From assembly GCF_030704535.1 (NCBI RefSeq), contig NC_081818.1:1811001-1875000 (forward strand): a DNA stretch of 64,000 nucleotides, given 5' to 3'. The stretch comes from Vitis vinifera. Lineage: Eukaryota; Streptophyta; Magnoliopsida; Vitales; Vitaceae. A model generated the notes under the pieces. The model worked only from the letters and a program-made list of their open reading frames with translations, was not told the origin of the DNA and searched no databases. Shown in pieces: positions 1 through 13,100 of the stretch. The first letter of the stretch is position 1; each line of letters opens with the position of its first letter. The position numbers and the translations under genes were made by a program.

Positions 1-100
1 GGGTATTCTTGTTTTGCGATTCTCTGTCCGGATTTTACTTTGCTGACTTTTTGCTGATTTTTCCGGACGGGATTCTCACCTCTTGTTGCTGTTAATGCAG

Positions 101-1872
101 GTCTGGAATTGAGGGGCCACCTTGTGGATTGGGTGGAAAAGGCATCCTTCGCCTGTGTCTGTAAATTATTCGAGATAGATCCCAAGGAGAGGGCCTACAA
201 GACACTGCTTTCCGCGCGGAATTTGATAGCGGTCGTCCGGGAGCCCCAGGAATATGTTATCAATATTCTCCCCAGGAAACTGGCAAAGGATGAGATAGTG
301 CCTGGGGAGCATTATACTGTGAAGGAGCTCCCCCTCTACCAGGAAGCTAAAGAGGCTGATGCTGAAAGACGGCGAAAGCTCCTGGAGAATCGAGACCAGA
401 GGAAAAATGAAGGCACTATCCGGAAGGCTCCCGGACAGAAGCGCGGTCCGGATTCTCCTCCAAAGAAAACTTCAGAAAAAAAGAGGAAGCTGGTGAAGAA
501 GCATGGGAAGGATGTGAAGGAGCCCACTCCTCCCAAGGAGTTCCCTCCTCCACATATTACCTATGAGGGGGAAGTAATGATAGAGGAGCCAGTAAACGCT
601 GCTCCGCACTCTATCTTAAGCGGCCCCGGACGCATGTCGGGGTTGAATCATTCGGGCCCTTCCTTAGCCGCGATTGCGCGTCTGGCTAACGTGGCTGAGG
701 AAGCTGCATCTATCAACCGTCCGGGCAACCTTAATCCGGATGCTGATGCAGCTGAAACGACCCCGTTGGAGGAAGCGGGGGCAGAAAGCCAAAGTCAGCC
801 TTCCGACGACCCGGATCGCTTGGCCATAGTCCCGATGAAAGGACCTCCTTCAAAGAAGCCGCGTTCGACGCGCAATCTACGGTCCGGACTCCTTGGGCGG
901 CTTGAAAAGCGGCAGCAAGAGATTGAAGTTAGCTGCGCTTCTGCCCATGACGCTCATCCGGATGGAGGCGAGGTGGAGATGGCAACCGAGACTTCGGCCG
1001 CCCCGGTAATAATTCCGGCTGAAGATGTATCCGGACAGATGCTCCCGGACGAAGATGTGGAGGTCCCGAATCCGGACAAGAGTCACCTTGTGTTTCCTCA
1101 TCTGAGGAGGAACCTGCTGACGATGCAGCTCCTGCTAGCCCTTTCAGCTACGCGGAGTTGGAAGTTAAGCTAAAGCAAATTACACCTGACTGGAAAGCCA
1201 TCAAGCCTTCTGCTAAGATGTTTGATATGATAGAAACGGTATATCGTTGTCTTGTGCTTTTGCTTTTTGACTCTTTGTTGTACTAATGTGTTTGTTGTAG
1301 TATGATTTATGTCTTTGCTTTTCTTGTTTGCGTGTCAGCTGGTGAGGGGCCTCCGCGGCATGGCTCAACAACACGATCTTTTTACTCAGCTGCTGCAGAC
1401 TGCAGACTATATGAGGACCTTCTCCTCTCGGCGCCAAGAGATTGAAAATCAGCTGCGTCTGAGAATGGAGGAGGCTGAGGCCAGTCTATGCACCCTGCGA
1501 GAGGAAAATGAAGCCCTCCGAGTGGAGTTGGCTGAGGCGAAGAGTCGAGAAGAATCGACTGCGAGCCGCCTACATGAGACGGAAGGTGAGGCAGCCCGGC
1601 TGAGGAATGAAGTGAGTCAACTCCGGATAGAAGTTTCGAATGAAAAGAAACAGAAGGAAGACTTGCAGCTGCGCCTGGATGTGCAAAAAGAAGAACTTGA
1701 ACGGGAGTTTGCTGTGGAAGGGGAGGAACTTGCAGCGGATTACCAGCAACAAGTTGATGATACATTTATCTTTGGGTATCGCTGCTGCATGAAGAAGAAT
1801 GGTATCAAGCGAGATACCCCTTCGATTCCTCCGGGTGAAGAAAAGAAGCTCCACGAGAAGCCCGCTCCCTGA
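101..1872 (+). CDS. Antisense accessory gene of the Tat element (partial, intron-containing, frameshifted)
   Basis: Product unknown; such antisense ORFs downstream of pol are described in Tat elements (for example gene 23 of maize Grande) without a proven role. The gene enters from the left through an acceptor at 99-100 (tgcag). The first exon encodes a basic, charged region rich in KKR and Pro near 240-540, then an acidic Ser/Pro-rich stretch. Around 1080-1100 the frame must shift by one base: the new frame reads an acidic SSEEEPADDAAP segment and continues to about 1239, where the donor gtatat follows. The intron ends in a cag at about 1337-1339. The second exon runs to the TGA at 1870-1872 and is coiled-coil-like, with heptads of Leu and charged residues from about 1430 to 1740. 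A polyadenylation signal AATAAA lies at 1966-1971. It converges on pol, with 136 bases between the stops. Confidence 0.65.
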
Positions 1873-2008
1873 TAGTTTATCTCTTTTTGCAATTTTTCTG
1901 CTGTAATTTTTCCTTCTGTATTTTTGTGGTCCGGAGGTCTCTTTGTAATTACATTTATTCATATCAATAAAAACATACTTCTTTCTCATTTGTACTTGTG
2001 TCTACTTT

Positions 2009-5000
2009 TTATTGATAGTACTGCTTTAAATTGGACACATTCCATGGTCTGAGTAACGGAGTGCCATCTAGCTTTTGTAAATGATAGGCTCCATTTTCGT
2101 TTGCTTTAGACACTATGTAGGGTTCTTCCCAATTAGCTTGGAACTTTCCTGCGCCTACTTCAGCAGTATTTTCAAAAACTTTTCTAAGTACTAGCGTACC
2201 ATTTTTGAAGTTTCTGGGCTTGACTTTTCGATTGTAATGTGCTGATGCCCTTTGTTGATAATCTGCCATCCGGATGGCCGCGCTTTCTCTGACTTCGTCT
2301 GCCCAATCCAAATTTCTTCCTAATTCCGTGTTGGCATCTTCTTGTTTTGCTGCATCGGTCCGGATAGTAGGAAGACCTATTTCAGTGGGAATGACTGCGT
2401 CCATTCCATATGTGAGGGCGAAATGAGTGTTTCCTGTCGGCCGTCCGGGTGTGGTTCGATAGGCCCACAGGATGCCGGGTAGCTCCTCCACCCACTTCCC
2501 TTTGGCTTGTTCAAGCCTTTTCTTTAAGGCATTGATTAGAGTTTTGTTTGTGGCTTCCGCCTGCCCATTGCTTTGAGGATAACGCGGCGTGGAGTATGAA
2601 TTCCGGATGTTCAGTTCCGAACAGAAATTCCTGAATGCAATGCTGTCAAATTGTGGACCATTGTCAGCTATGATGATTTGGGGAATTCCAAAGCGGCAAA
2701 CAATGTTCTTCCATACGAATTTGGTGACATCTTTATCTTTGATACTTGCATATGCTTCAGCTTCTACCCATTTACTGAAGTAATCAGTGGCGACAAGGAG
2801 GAATTTCTTCTGGGCAAGTGCTGTTGGGAGGGGTCCCACTATGTCCATGCCCCATTGCGCGAAAGGCCATAGGCCTGAGACCGATTTCAATGCTGCTGAT
2901 GGCACATGTGGAATGGGAGCGTATCTTTGACATTTATCACACTTTTGGACATATGCTGCCGCGTCTTTCTTCATTGTTGGCCAATAGTATCCTTGTGAAT
3001 GAGCTCTATGTGCTAGGGATCGTCCTCCCGTATGATTTCCGCATATTCCTTCATGTAATTCAGCTAGCACATATTGGGCCTCTGAATGCCCAAGACAGCA
3101 AAGATAAGGCCCTGTGAAGGATCGCTTGTACAGGTGCCCCCCAATCAGGGTGAAACGGGCAGCTTGCACCCGGATTTTGTGTGCTTGTTTAGGATCTTCG
3201 GGTAAAGTGCCTGTCCGGAGATATTCTGCAATGTTATGCGTCCATTCTTGATTATCCGCTTGGTTTGCCTCAACGGTGTTGCAAGTGGAATTTCTTGCGA
3301 CAGAGGGATTAGCTTGTACATGTATAGGTAATAGAATGGCTTCTCTGATGGGGAGGGAAGCAGCTATACCGGCCAAGGCGTCAGCGCGCCCGTTGTCAGC
3401 TCACTTAATTTTTTCGATTGTCCACTCGGTGAATTGCTGTAAAGTGCTTCTTACTTTGGCCAAGTATCGCGCCATGCGTGAGTCCTTAGCCTCATATTCT
3501 TTCTGGACATGTCTTACCACTAGCTGTGAGTCGCTGTAGATCCGGAGTTTGGAGACAGATAGAGCAAGGGCGAGGTCCAATCCGGACAGGATGGCCTCGT
3601 ATTCTGCTTCATTGTTAGACGCGGAGAATCCCAGCCGGATGGCTTGCTCCAGATGCTCCCCAGTTGGGGACTGTAGTAAGAGCCCAACTCCAGAGCCTGA
3701 TGAGCGTGAGGCTCCGTCAACTCGTAGTGTCCACCACTCCTGTTCACTTGATTCGTGGTGCTGGTTGGGTCTTCGTGAATATTCGAGCACGAAGTCGGCC
3801 ATTACTTGGCCTTTTTTGGATAATCTGGGTTGGAATTCGATTCCAAATTCGCTCAATTCGATGGCCCATTGTAACATTCGCCCAGTTAAATCTGGTTTGT
3901 GCAGAATGCTACGAAGGGGTTGGTCGGTTAGTACAATCATTGGGTGGGCTTGAAAATAGGGGCGGAGCTTTTGGGCAGCACTTCGAAGAGCTAAGGCTGT
4001 TAGCTCCATTTTTGAATATCTGGTTTCTACGTCTGCCAATGCCCTGCTGACATAGTAGATGGGCTTCTTCTCCTTGGGTGATGGGCAGCGGAATAGAACG
4101 GCACTGATTGCCCATTCTGATACTGCCAGATACATGTATAGTTTCTCATTTGGGATGGGGCTGCTCAAGATGGGTGGTTGCATAAGACAATGCTTAATCC
4201 TTTCCAAAGCGCTTTGGCAACTGTCCGTCCACCCATGCGCTCCAGCCTTTCGTATTGCCAAGAAGAAGGGTCGCAACTCATCGGTAAAGCGGGCTATGAA
4301 ACGTTCTAACGCAACGAGCTTGCCTGTGAGACATTGTATCTCCTTCTTGTTCCTGGGAGGAGGTGTTTCCATAACCGCCTTGACTTGATCCGGGCTGACT
4401 TCTATGCCCTTTTGGCTGACCATAAATCCTAGAAATTTGCCAGCACTCACGCCAAAGGCGCATTTAGAAGGATTTAGCTTCATGCCATACCTTCGTAAGA
4501 GGTGAAAAACTTCTTGCAAATGAAGGATATGTTGTTCTCGAGTTTTGCTTTTAACCACGATATCGTCAATATATACCTCTACTGAGTGGCCTATCAGAGG
4601 TTTGAATATTTTAGTCATCAATCTTTGATAAGTGGCGCCAGCATTTTTGAGTCCGAATGGCATGACTTTATAGCAATAGAGGTCGTGTGGCGTTATGAAC
4701 GCTGTTTTTTCTTCGTCATCCGGGGACATGGGGATTTGATGATATCCGGAGAAGGCATCCAAGAAAGAGAGCATCCCTTGCCCGGAAGTGGAATCCACAA
4801 TCTGATCTATTCGCGGCAAGGGGAAACTGTCTTTTGGACACACATTGTTGAGATTGGTATAATCTACACAAATTCGTCATTTTCCTTCTTTTTTGGGTAC
4901 CACGACTTCGTTTGCCAGCCAATCCGGATAAGAAACTTCTCTGATGAATCCGGCTTCGAGTAATTTATCGATCTCGTATCGGATGATTCTTTGTCTATCC

Positions 5001-5272
5001 GGGTGGAAGCGCCTAATCCTCTGCCGGACGGGTCTGGCAGTTAAAAAGATGTTAAGCCTGTGAGATGCAATGGAGGGATGAATTCCCTTCATGTCAAAAT
5101 GTGCCCACGCGAAGATGTCATGGTTCTGTCTGAGAATTTTTTGCATGCGCTGAGTTTCTTCTTGTGTCATGAGGGAACTGATGTTTGTGAGGTGATCGCT
5201 TTCCTCCGAAATTTGGATTGTTTGTAAGGGATCTGCTACCGGGGGATCTTTGTCCGCCGGACCCAATAATTG
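2009..5272 (-). pseudogene. pol: pol region of the Tat element: RT, RNase H, second RNase H, integrase
   Basis: It is in the same frame as gag. RT begins near 5030 and has FLDAFSGYHQI, the PFGLKNAGATYQ motif and the catalytic YIDDIVV (about 4557-4574). RNase H of gypsy type follows. Next comes a second, archaeal-type RNase H with VDGASRSSGSG, NNEAEYEA and YSDSQLV. Integrase has the HHCC zinc finger (HEGICGNH ... CDKC) and the catalytic D, D, E in WGMDIVGP, ADNGPQFDS and QSNGQAEA. In-frame stops at 4877-4879 (in KKEGK*RICVDY, where Trp is normal) and 3401-3403 (KIK*ADNGRADAL, where Arg CGA is plausible) inactivate it. The TAA at 2009-2011 ends the polyprotein after LKQYYQ. Confidence 0.93.
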
Positions 5273-7558
5273 CTATTGGTCGTGCGTAATGCTAGGTTCA
5301 GGGGGAGATGCATCCTCCTGGTTAGCGACTGCTTCACGTGCTATTTGATAGCACTGGCGAGCGGCTAATTGGCTGCCATACAAGTCAGTTTGCCCTTCGT
5401 CGGTGAGGAAACTCACCATTTGATGATATGTGGAAGGGATGGCTTTCATGTAGTGAAGCCATGTGCGTCCCAAGATGACATTGAAGGGTGACAACTCTTG
5501 TACCACCGAGAATTGCACGTTGAGAGTGACTGGGCCAGCTCGAACCGGCAGTATAATGTCTCCTAAGGATGTGGTTGATGACCCGTTGAATTCGGATAAG
5601 ATTCGTCCGGGGTTTTCGAGACCCGCGAGACTATGTCCCATATGGCCAACGACTGATGCTTGCACCAGATCGGCTGAACTGCCTGGGTCGACCAAGATAC
5701 GTCTTACATCGAAATCTCCTATTTCTAGGGAGAGGATGAGGGCGTCGCGATGTGGCTGTAGCGTCCGGGTGGGATCTACTGGTGGGAAAATGATTGTCCC
5801 ATCTATGGGGCGAGGGCCCTCCCCAGTGAGACCCGGCCGGATGGAATTAATGCGTTCGCGTATTGACGCGGCTCGCAGCAATTTCTGCTTTTTCCGCCTG
5901 GAATCGTATTCCTCGTCAGATGGGCCCCCGTTGATATAGTTTATGACAGCCTTGGGGGCGACTGGGGCCCTCGGGGCCCCAGAGTTATGATGTTGAGATG
6001 CATCCCTTCCTCCAGTATCTGAGCGGAGGTACTGTTTTAAATGTCCTGCTTTGATGAGCCTTTCAACTAGATATTGGAGGGACCGACATGTCTCTGTTGT
6101 ATGACCATGGTCTTTGTGGAAGGCGCATTTCTTGCTGCGGTCTCTCATGGATGGGTCCGTTTCGAGGGGTCTAGGCCACCTGAAGTCGGACAACCCTTGG
6201 ATCATTGGAAGAAGTTTTTCGTACGATACGGATAGGGGTGTGATGGGCGGCCTATCCGGACGACTCGGCCCGTCCTGTCTCCGGTCAACTGGTTTTAGAC
6301 GGTCCGGAGGTTTGGTATGTCTGTCCGCGTTATCTCTAGAAGCCCGTTCGGCAACCAAAACTTGCTGAGTGGCTGCACGCACGTCATCTTCGAGCATTGA
6401 ATATTTGTTAGCACGTCTGAACAAATCGTCCATCGTCGTAGGAGGCTTTTTGGCCAGCGATTCGAAAAATGGAGTGCTTGGACAAATGCTTCTCTTGAAG
6501 ATCTGTAGGACAGCATCCATGCTGCAAACCTCTATTTGAAGTACGGCTTGGCCAAATCGTTTCACAAATTCCCTCAAGGATTCGTTGTCTCTCATTTTTA
6601 TATTCTGGAGGGTGCTGATATTCTGCTTGTGTCGAGCAGAGCATAAGTACTGTCCCACGAATGCTTCAGAGAGGTCCCTGAAATTGTCAATAGAGTTAGG
6701 AGGTAGGCGATGAAATCATGAGAGGGCCTGCCCTTGAAGGCTGGCGGGGAATACTTTGCATAGCAATGCATCGTTGCCAATATCGAGCGTCATAAGCTGT
6801 CGATAGTGCATGATGTGATCGAATGGATCGTTGGTCCCATCGTATGTGGAAAACTTTGGTACGAGGAATCCCCTTGGGGGCTCGTAATGGGTGATATGAG
6901 AGCAAAAGGGCATGGAGAGCATGTCATCCAGCCTTTTGCTGATGGAGCCAATGGGTGGCTCGTTTGGGAGGTTTCTCCCAGCTGGTCGCTCCGCTAGGTG
7001 TGAGCGAACGTTCCGCATCGCTGGGGTGACCATGGGGTCACGATGCGGAGGTACGTTCTGCACCATGGGAGCGATCATAGGATCGGGGCGTGGCGCCCGG
7101 GTTGTGGCTACTGGTGGCCTTGATCTCCCAGGCTCTTGTGGGCCTAGTCTTGCGCGCATAGAACTTGACAACTGTGATTTTCTATCACGTTGTCTTTTTG
7201 CTGAAAAATGAGTGGAATCTGAGCTTTCCTCACGGGGAGCTCGAGGCATGGGTGTGCGTGGCTCATGGGGCCTTGCGTTGTATGCTCCTGGGACAGCTCC
7301 TGTTGACCCAGGATATATTGATTCTGGCTCTGGCCTTGAGTTTGCCACCTGGCTTTTTGAGCGCTGACGACGAGGAGGACCTGACGTTGAGGCTTGAATG
7401 CGTAACACAACGTTTTCTTCCCTTAACCTCTCCGTCTCCTGGAGGAGAGCTCTTAGCTGTTTTTCGCTCGCCAATTGTCTTTTTTCGATGGCTTGACGCC
7501 ATTCGTGATTATCTTCCTCCCCTCTACCAGATGATCGACTTTGGGAAGGTGTGGCCAT
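5273..7558 (-). pseudogene. gag-pro: gag and aspartic protease region of the Tat element, two in-frame stops
   Basis: The likely start is the ATG at 7556-7558 (MATPSQS), just after the primer-binding site. The frame contains a Gln/Arg/Pro-rich N-terminus, the retrotransposon gag core on both sides of a stop at 6716-6718, and a Cys-His knuckle-like CAFHKDHGHTTETC. The retropepsin motif ILVDPGSSADL lies near codon 622 (about 5665-5700). Gag forms the particle and the protease would cut the polyprotein. The stop at codon 281 follows ...LQGQALS and precedes FHRLPP, where relatives have Trp, so TGG to TGA is likely. A second stop (TAG, 5273-5275) separates it from pol. The frame continues unbroken into pol, so this is one long gag-pol reading frame of 1850 codons with four stops. 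Confidence 0.9.
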
Positions 7559-7595
7559 CTTTGCTAGTGACTGAATCAAAATAAAAAGTAAAGTT

Positions 7596-7614
7596 TTCCC
7601 ACAGACGGCGCCAA
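7596..7614 (-). other. Primer-binding site of the Tat element
   Basis: Directly inside the 5' LTR the minus strand reads TTGGCGCCGTCTGTGGGAA. TGGCGCCG is complementary to the 3' end of plant tRNA-Asp, the usual primer of plant Athila/Tat-type elements; the match after the first nine bases is poor. Confidence 0.7.
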
Positions 7615-8770
<1,156 letters not shown>

Positions 8771-8916
8771 TCAGAACTGTGCGTCAGAGGAAGAAATGTT
8801 TGAAGACTTTGTCCCATTTTTTGGCGCCTTTCAAATAATATAAATTTAGAATGTTCTTAGAAACTATAAAATAGAATTAAAATATTTGATAATATTTTTG
8901 TAAATATATTTATTTA

Positions 8917-9070
8917 TGTTGTAAAATTATAAAATGGAAGGAGAAGAAAATAAGAAAGAAAAATTAGAATATAGGAAGAGAAAAGAATACACGGGAAAAC
9001 TCTATTCTTTTCCTACATTCTAATTTTTATTTTTTATTTTTTTCTTCTTTCACTTTATAATTTTACAACA
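8917..9070. repeat. 154-bp foldback element with perfect 17-bp inverted termini, LTR-like
   Basis: The ends TGTTGTAAAATTATAAA and TTTATAATTTTACAACA are exact reverse complements, and most of the inner sequence also pairs (TTAGAATATAGG...AAAGAATA with TATTCTTTTCCTACATTCTAA), so the whole unit is a hairpin. It starts TG and ends CA. A primer-site-like TGTTATCAGCACG follows at once, and the last ~55 bases recur at 9857-9915. It may be the LTR of a very small retroelement or a MITE. Confidence 0.5.
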
Positions 9071-9320
9071 TGTTATCAGCACGAATAGTCTTTACAAAAT
9101 AAATATAAAGATTTTTCTTTATTTAGAGAAATAAGAAAGACGTTTTTCTCTTTAGAGAAATAAGAAAGATGTTCTTATTTTTAGAGAAATAGAAAGACTT
9201 TCTCTCTTCTTTCTCAAAAAAAAAAAGTATGTGATAAACTTATATCATGATTTTCTATTTTATTACCTTTTGATCTCCATTTTCATATATTTTATTTAAA
9301 TACATAAATATGTATAATCC

Positions 9321-9853
9321 CTATAACCAGAAGTTATGAGGTAAATTATAAATTATAGAGTGCATTCATAACTAGAAGTTACGAAAAATATGTACAATCC
9401 CTATAATCATAAATTATAAATTATAGGGTAAATTCATAACAAAAAGTTATGAAAATTATATACAATTCCTATAATCATAAATTATAAATTATTGGGTAAA
9501 TTCATAATTAGAAGTTATGAAAAAATATGTGTAATCCATATAACCAAAAGTTATATGAAAAATTATAAAATTACAAATACATGACCAAAAGTTATATATA
9601 TAATCCTTAATTATTTATTTTTAATTATACGGTATAACTAGAAGTTATACCAAATAATATTATAACTAGAAGCTATAAAATAAATAAATAAATAAATGTT
9701 CATAACCTAAAATTATGTACAAATCTATCCAATAAATAATTCATAGCCTAAAGTTATATACAAATTTATATAAAAACAGTTTATAACTTGAAATTATGTA
9801 CAAATTTAAATATTTTATTGTTCTGACAAAATAATCATGACCTGAAGTTATAA
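9321..9853. repeat. Array of about 13 short imperfect palindromes, core ATAAC-N3-4-AGTTAT
   Basis: Diverged copies of a 15-21 base palindrome recur every 35-65 bases, near 9323, 9367, 9435, 9503, 9540, 9580, 9631, 9661, 9701, 9742, 9781 and 9836, plus AT-only relatives at 9401 and 9470. The best copy at 9631-9651 has 9-base arms (GGTATAACT / AGTTATACC) around AGA. The spacers are AT-rich, often with TGTACAATCC-like words. The array lies between the LTR-like unit at 8917-9070 and the truncated second copy of its end near 9915, so it is probably the interior of that element. Confidence 0.6.
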
Positions 9854-10036
9854 AAGATATTAATTTTTAATTTTTCTTGTTTTTTTTTTTCATTTCACTT
9901 TATAATTTTACAACAGTTTATTGTTATTAAATTTATTTTTAAAAATATTGACAAAAAACTATTCATTTTTCTAATAGCATTTTCTCCGATATTTTCCCTC
10001 CCCCGGGTCGGTGCTGGTTGGGTTCGGATTTGGACT

Positions 10037-10042
10037 TGGGCC
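10037..10042 (+). promoter_or_regulatory. Site II-type TGGGCC motif upstream of the 10.2 kb gene
   Basis: TGGGCC lies 119 bases before the ATG at 10161, in a GC-richer patch (10000-10160) that follows a long AT-rich stretch. TGGGCY motifs bind TCP factors and are typical of housekeeping plant promoters. No clear TATA box is seen. Confidence 0.35.
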
Positions 10043-10160
10043 GAGATAACCATGCCCGACCCGAATACATCACCGTACAGGATAGGTTCGCCGCGGATCC
10101 CTCACCACAGTCGAAACCAGGGTGATGCAGGAGAAAATGAGAGAGAGAGAAACGCAGTAA

Positions 10161-13100
10161 ATGGGCTATCCCTCTCTCTCCCTCAGGTTTGCCTTCGTCC
10201 TCTCCCTCTCTTTCGCAGCTTCACACTCCTCATCTTCACCCTTCCACCTCACCAGAACCGCCCCACCACCCTCACCCTCTTCGTTTCGCAATCTCAAAGC
10301 CTCTGCTTCCGACGTCGTCGCGCTCCTTGGAACCCGCCAGCAGGCTTCTCAGATCAACGCTGAAGAAGCCCGGCAGCTCAGATCCTGCTTCAAATTCCTC
10401 GTTCCTTTTACCCCAAATTCAATTGGACTGGCCTCCGGAGGCTGGTCGATTCGGCGGAGGTTTAGGTTGAAGAAGGGAAACGGTCGGTGTCGGAGAGAAG
10501 AGGATGAGCTCGTGTGGTGGCCGCCGGCGCCGGTTCTGGAGCTGGCTCGCCTCGCCTTTGACTCCGGTGGAGACCCCGCCGCTATCCACCGAACCCTAGA
10601 CCCGACGATGATACGTGTGAGTTTTCATCTTTGTTTGTTTTTTTTTTCCAGAAATGCCCCTTTATTTTTCTATACGTGTAATTAGTTCCGATTATTATTA
10701 TTATTATTTTTAAAATTTTTGTGTTTTCTTCAAAGTTGTGTTCATTTATATTCTGAAAAGATTGTTGAGTTTAGGGAAATTCAGCAAAAGAAAATGGAAG
10801 GAAATATTGCAAAAGAATGACATGAGATTGTTTTGGAAGCCAACTTAATAACTTAAAGTAACTTAATATCTTAATTTAAGTTCTTATCTTTATTTTAGCT
10901 TTTTACTTTTATTTATTGAAGTTATCTTTATGATTTCTTTTGCTATTTATGACTTTCACTATTACTCTATCTCTTTTGCCCTAATTATAATTTATGATGA
11001 TAAATATGTTAATTTTATAATTTAGAATAAGTTTTAAGTTAATTTTATCAAAGAATCTTAATACTTAAAGTAAAAATTAAGTAATAAATTTTAAATCAAC
11101 AAAAATATAACTTAACTTAAAGTCAACTTAAGTTATTAAGTAATAAATATTAAGTTTTACTGATCGGGATAACTCAATTGATCCGGCCTTGGGTTTGCTC
11201 CCTTATGGTCACCAGTTCGAGTCCCCTCAAGGCCAGTGGAGGTTTACCCAATCATTAAGTTTTACTGATCGGGATAACTCAGTTGATACATGACCTCTAA
11301 GTTGGTATAATTTTTAATTTGTGGAATAATTATAAATGTCTTCTTTAATCCGGGGACCAAAACGCCTTTGTGAGGGGCAAACAGATCTTGGATGCGTCTC
11401 TTATTGCCAATGAGGTGATCGACTTCTGGCATAAGAGAAACGAGAAAGGGCTGATCTGTAAATTGGACATTGAGAAAGCCTATGACAGTATTAATTGGAA
11501 CTTTCTCATGAAAGTTCTGGTCAAAATGGGTTTTGGGTCGCGGTGGTTGGAGTGGATTTGGTGGTGCATCTCTACCGCCAAATTTTCAGTCATGATCAAT
11601 GGGGTGCCGGCTGGTTTCTTCTCGAATTCTAAGGGGCTAAGACAAGGAGATCCCCTCTCCCCGTATCTTTTTGTGTTGGGGATGGAAGTTCTTAGTAATC
11701 TAATTAGAAGGGCTGTTGATGAGGGTGTCTTATCAGGCTGCAAAATTCGGGGGAGAGGGGAAGAGGAGATGTTAGTTTCCCACCTGCTCTTTGTTGATGA
11801 CACGATCATCTTTTGTGAAGCTAGCAAAGAGCAATTGTCCTCTCTAAGCTGGATTTTGGCTTGATTTGAGGCGGCCTCCGGTCTTAGAATTAATCTCGAT
11901 AAAAGTGTCCTAATTCCAATTGGTGAGGTGGAAGATATTGAGGAGCTGGCTGTGGAACTTGGTTGTAAAGTGGGATTGTTGCCCACTGTTTACTTAGGGC
12001 TGCCCCTTGGAGCTCATCACAAAGTTATTTCCATTTGGGATGGGGTGGAAGAGAGAATGAGAAAGAGATTAGCCCAGTGGAAAAGACATTATATTTCAAA
12101 GGGAGGGCGTATCACCTTAATCAAGTGTACTATGGCCAGCCATCCTATTTACAATATGTCCCTTTTTCGAATGCCGAAGAGTGTTGTAAAGAGACTCGAA
12201 AAATTACAAAGAGACTTTCTTTGGGGAGGGGGCAGCTTGGAGAGGAAGGTCCATTTAATTAATTGGGAGGTGGTGTGCACTCGAAGGGAGAAGGGTGGCC
12301 TTGGCATTCGGAAGATTGACTCCCTGAACAAAGTTTTGTTGGGTAAATGGGTTTGGAGATTTGCCGTGGAAAAGGATAATCTTTGGAGGTTAATGATTGG
12401 GGTGAAATATGGTCAGGAAGAGTTTGGGTGGAGATCTAAAGAAGCCCGTGGTACTTATGGAGTGGGGGTTTGGAAGGAGATTATGAAGGAAGCTAAGTGG
12501 TGTTGGGAGAATACAAAGTTTAAGGTAGGGAAAGGGACTAGAGTAAAATTCTGGTCTGACCAGTGGTGTGGGATGAGAGGCTGTCCCATTCTTTTCCCCA
12601 GCTTTATGAGATGGCGGTCAACAGGAATACAACGGTTAATGAGATGTGGGATCATAGCAGTGGTCCAGGAGGTTGGAATCTTAGATTTCATAGAGACTTT
12701 AATGATTGGGAGTTGGACTTGATTAGAGGATTGCTTATTGTGCTCAGGGACTTCAAGCTATCTTCAGAGGAGGACATGGTGCTGTGGAAAGGAGGGGGCC
12801 ATGGGGAGTATGGGGTGAAGGATGCCTACAATGGGCTGGTTGTTATCAATGCTTGCGATTTTTCATATAGAGGCGTTTGGGTGGACAAGGTCCTAACCAA
12901 AGCGGCTTTTTTTGCTTGGGAAGCCGTGTGGGGGAAGATTCTCACCCTGGATAGGCTTCAAAAACGGGGCTGGCAGTTTCCTAACCGATGTTTTTTGTGT
13001 GGTTGTGAAGAGGAGAGTGTAAATCACATTCTTTTACATTGTATAGTGGTAAGGGCCTTATGGGAAATCGTTTTTGCCCTTGTGGGGGTTCAGTGGGTGT

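Noticed and set aside
336..536. Minus-strand ORF opposite the antisense accessory gene
   Set aside because: Phe/Ser-rich shadow of the Lys/Arg/Glu-rich coding strand.
3549..4388. Several plus-strand ORFs of 100-134 codons across pol
   Set aside because: They are reverse-complement shadows of well-conserved RT and RNase H coding on the minus strand.
5665..5700. Protease motif DPGS read as a destroyed DTG/DSG active site
   Set aside because: DPGSSAD is common in plant Tat-type elements as far as I recall, so it is not evidence of decay.
5463..5939. 158-codon plus-strand ORF
   Set aside because: Shadow of the gag-protease reading frame; no independent start context or family resemblance.
10189..10470. 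Alternative Ser/Pro-rich frame in the first exon of the 10.2 kb gene
   Set aside because: It stops before any downstream exon and does not join in frame; the 10161 frame does.
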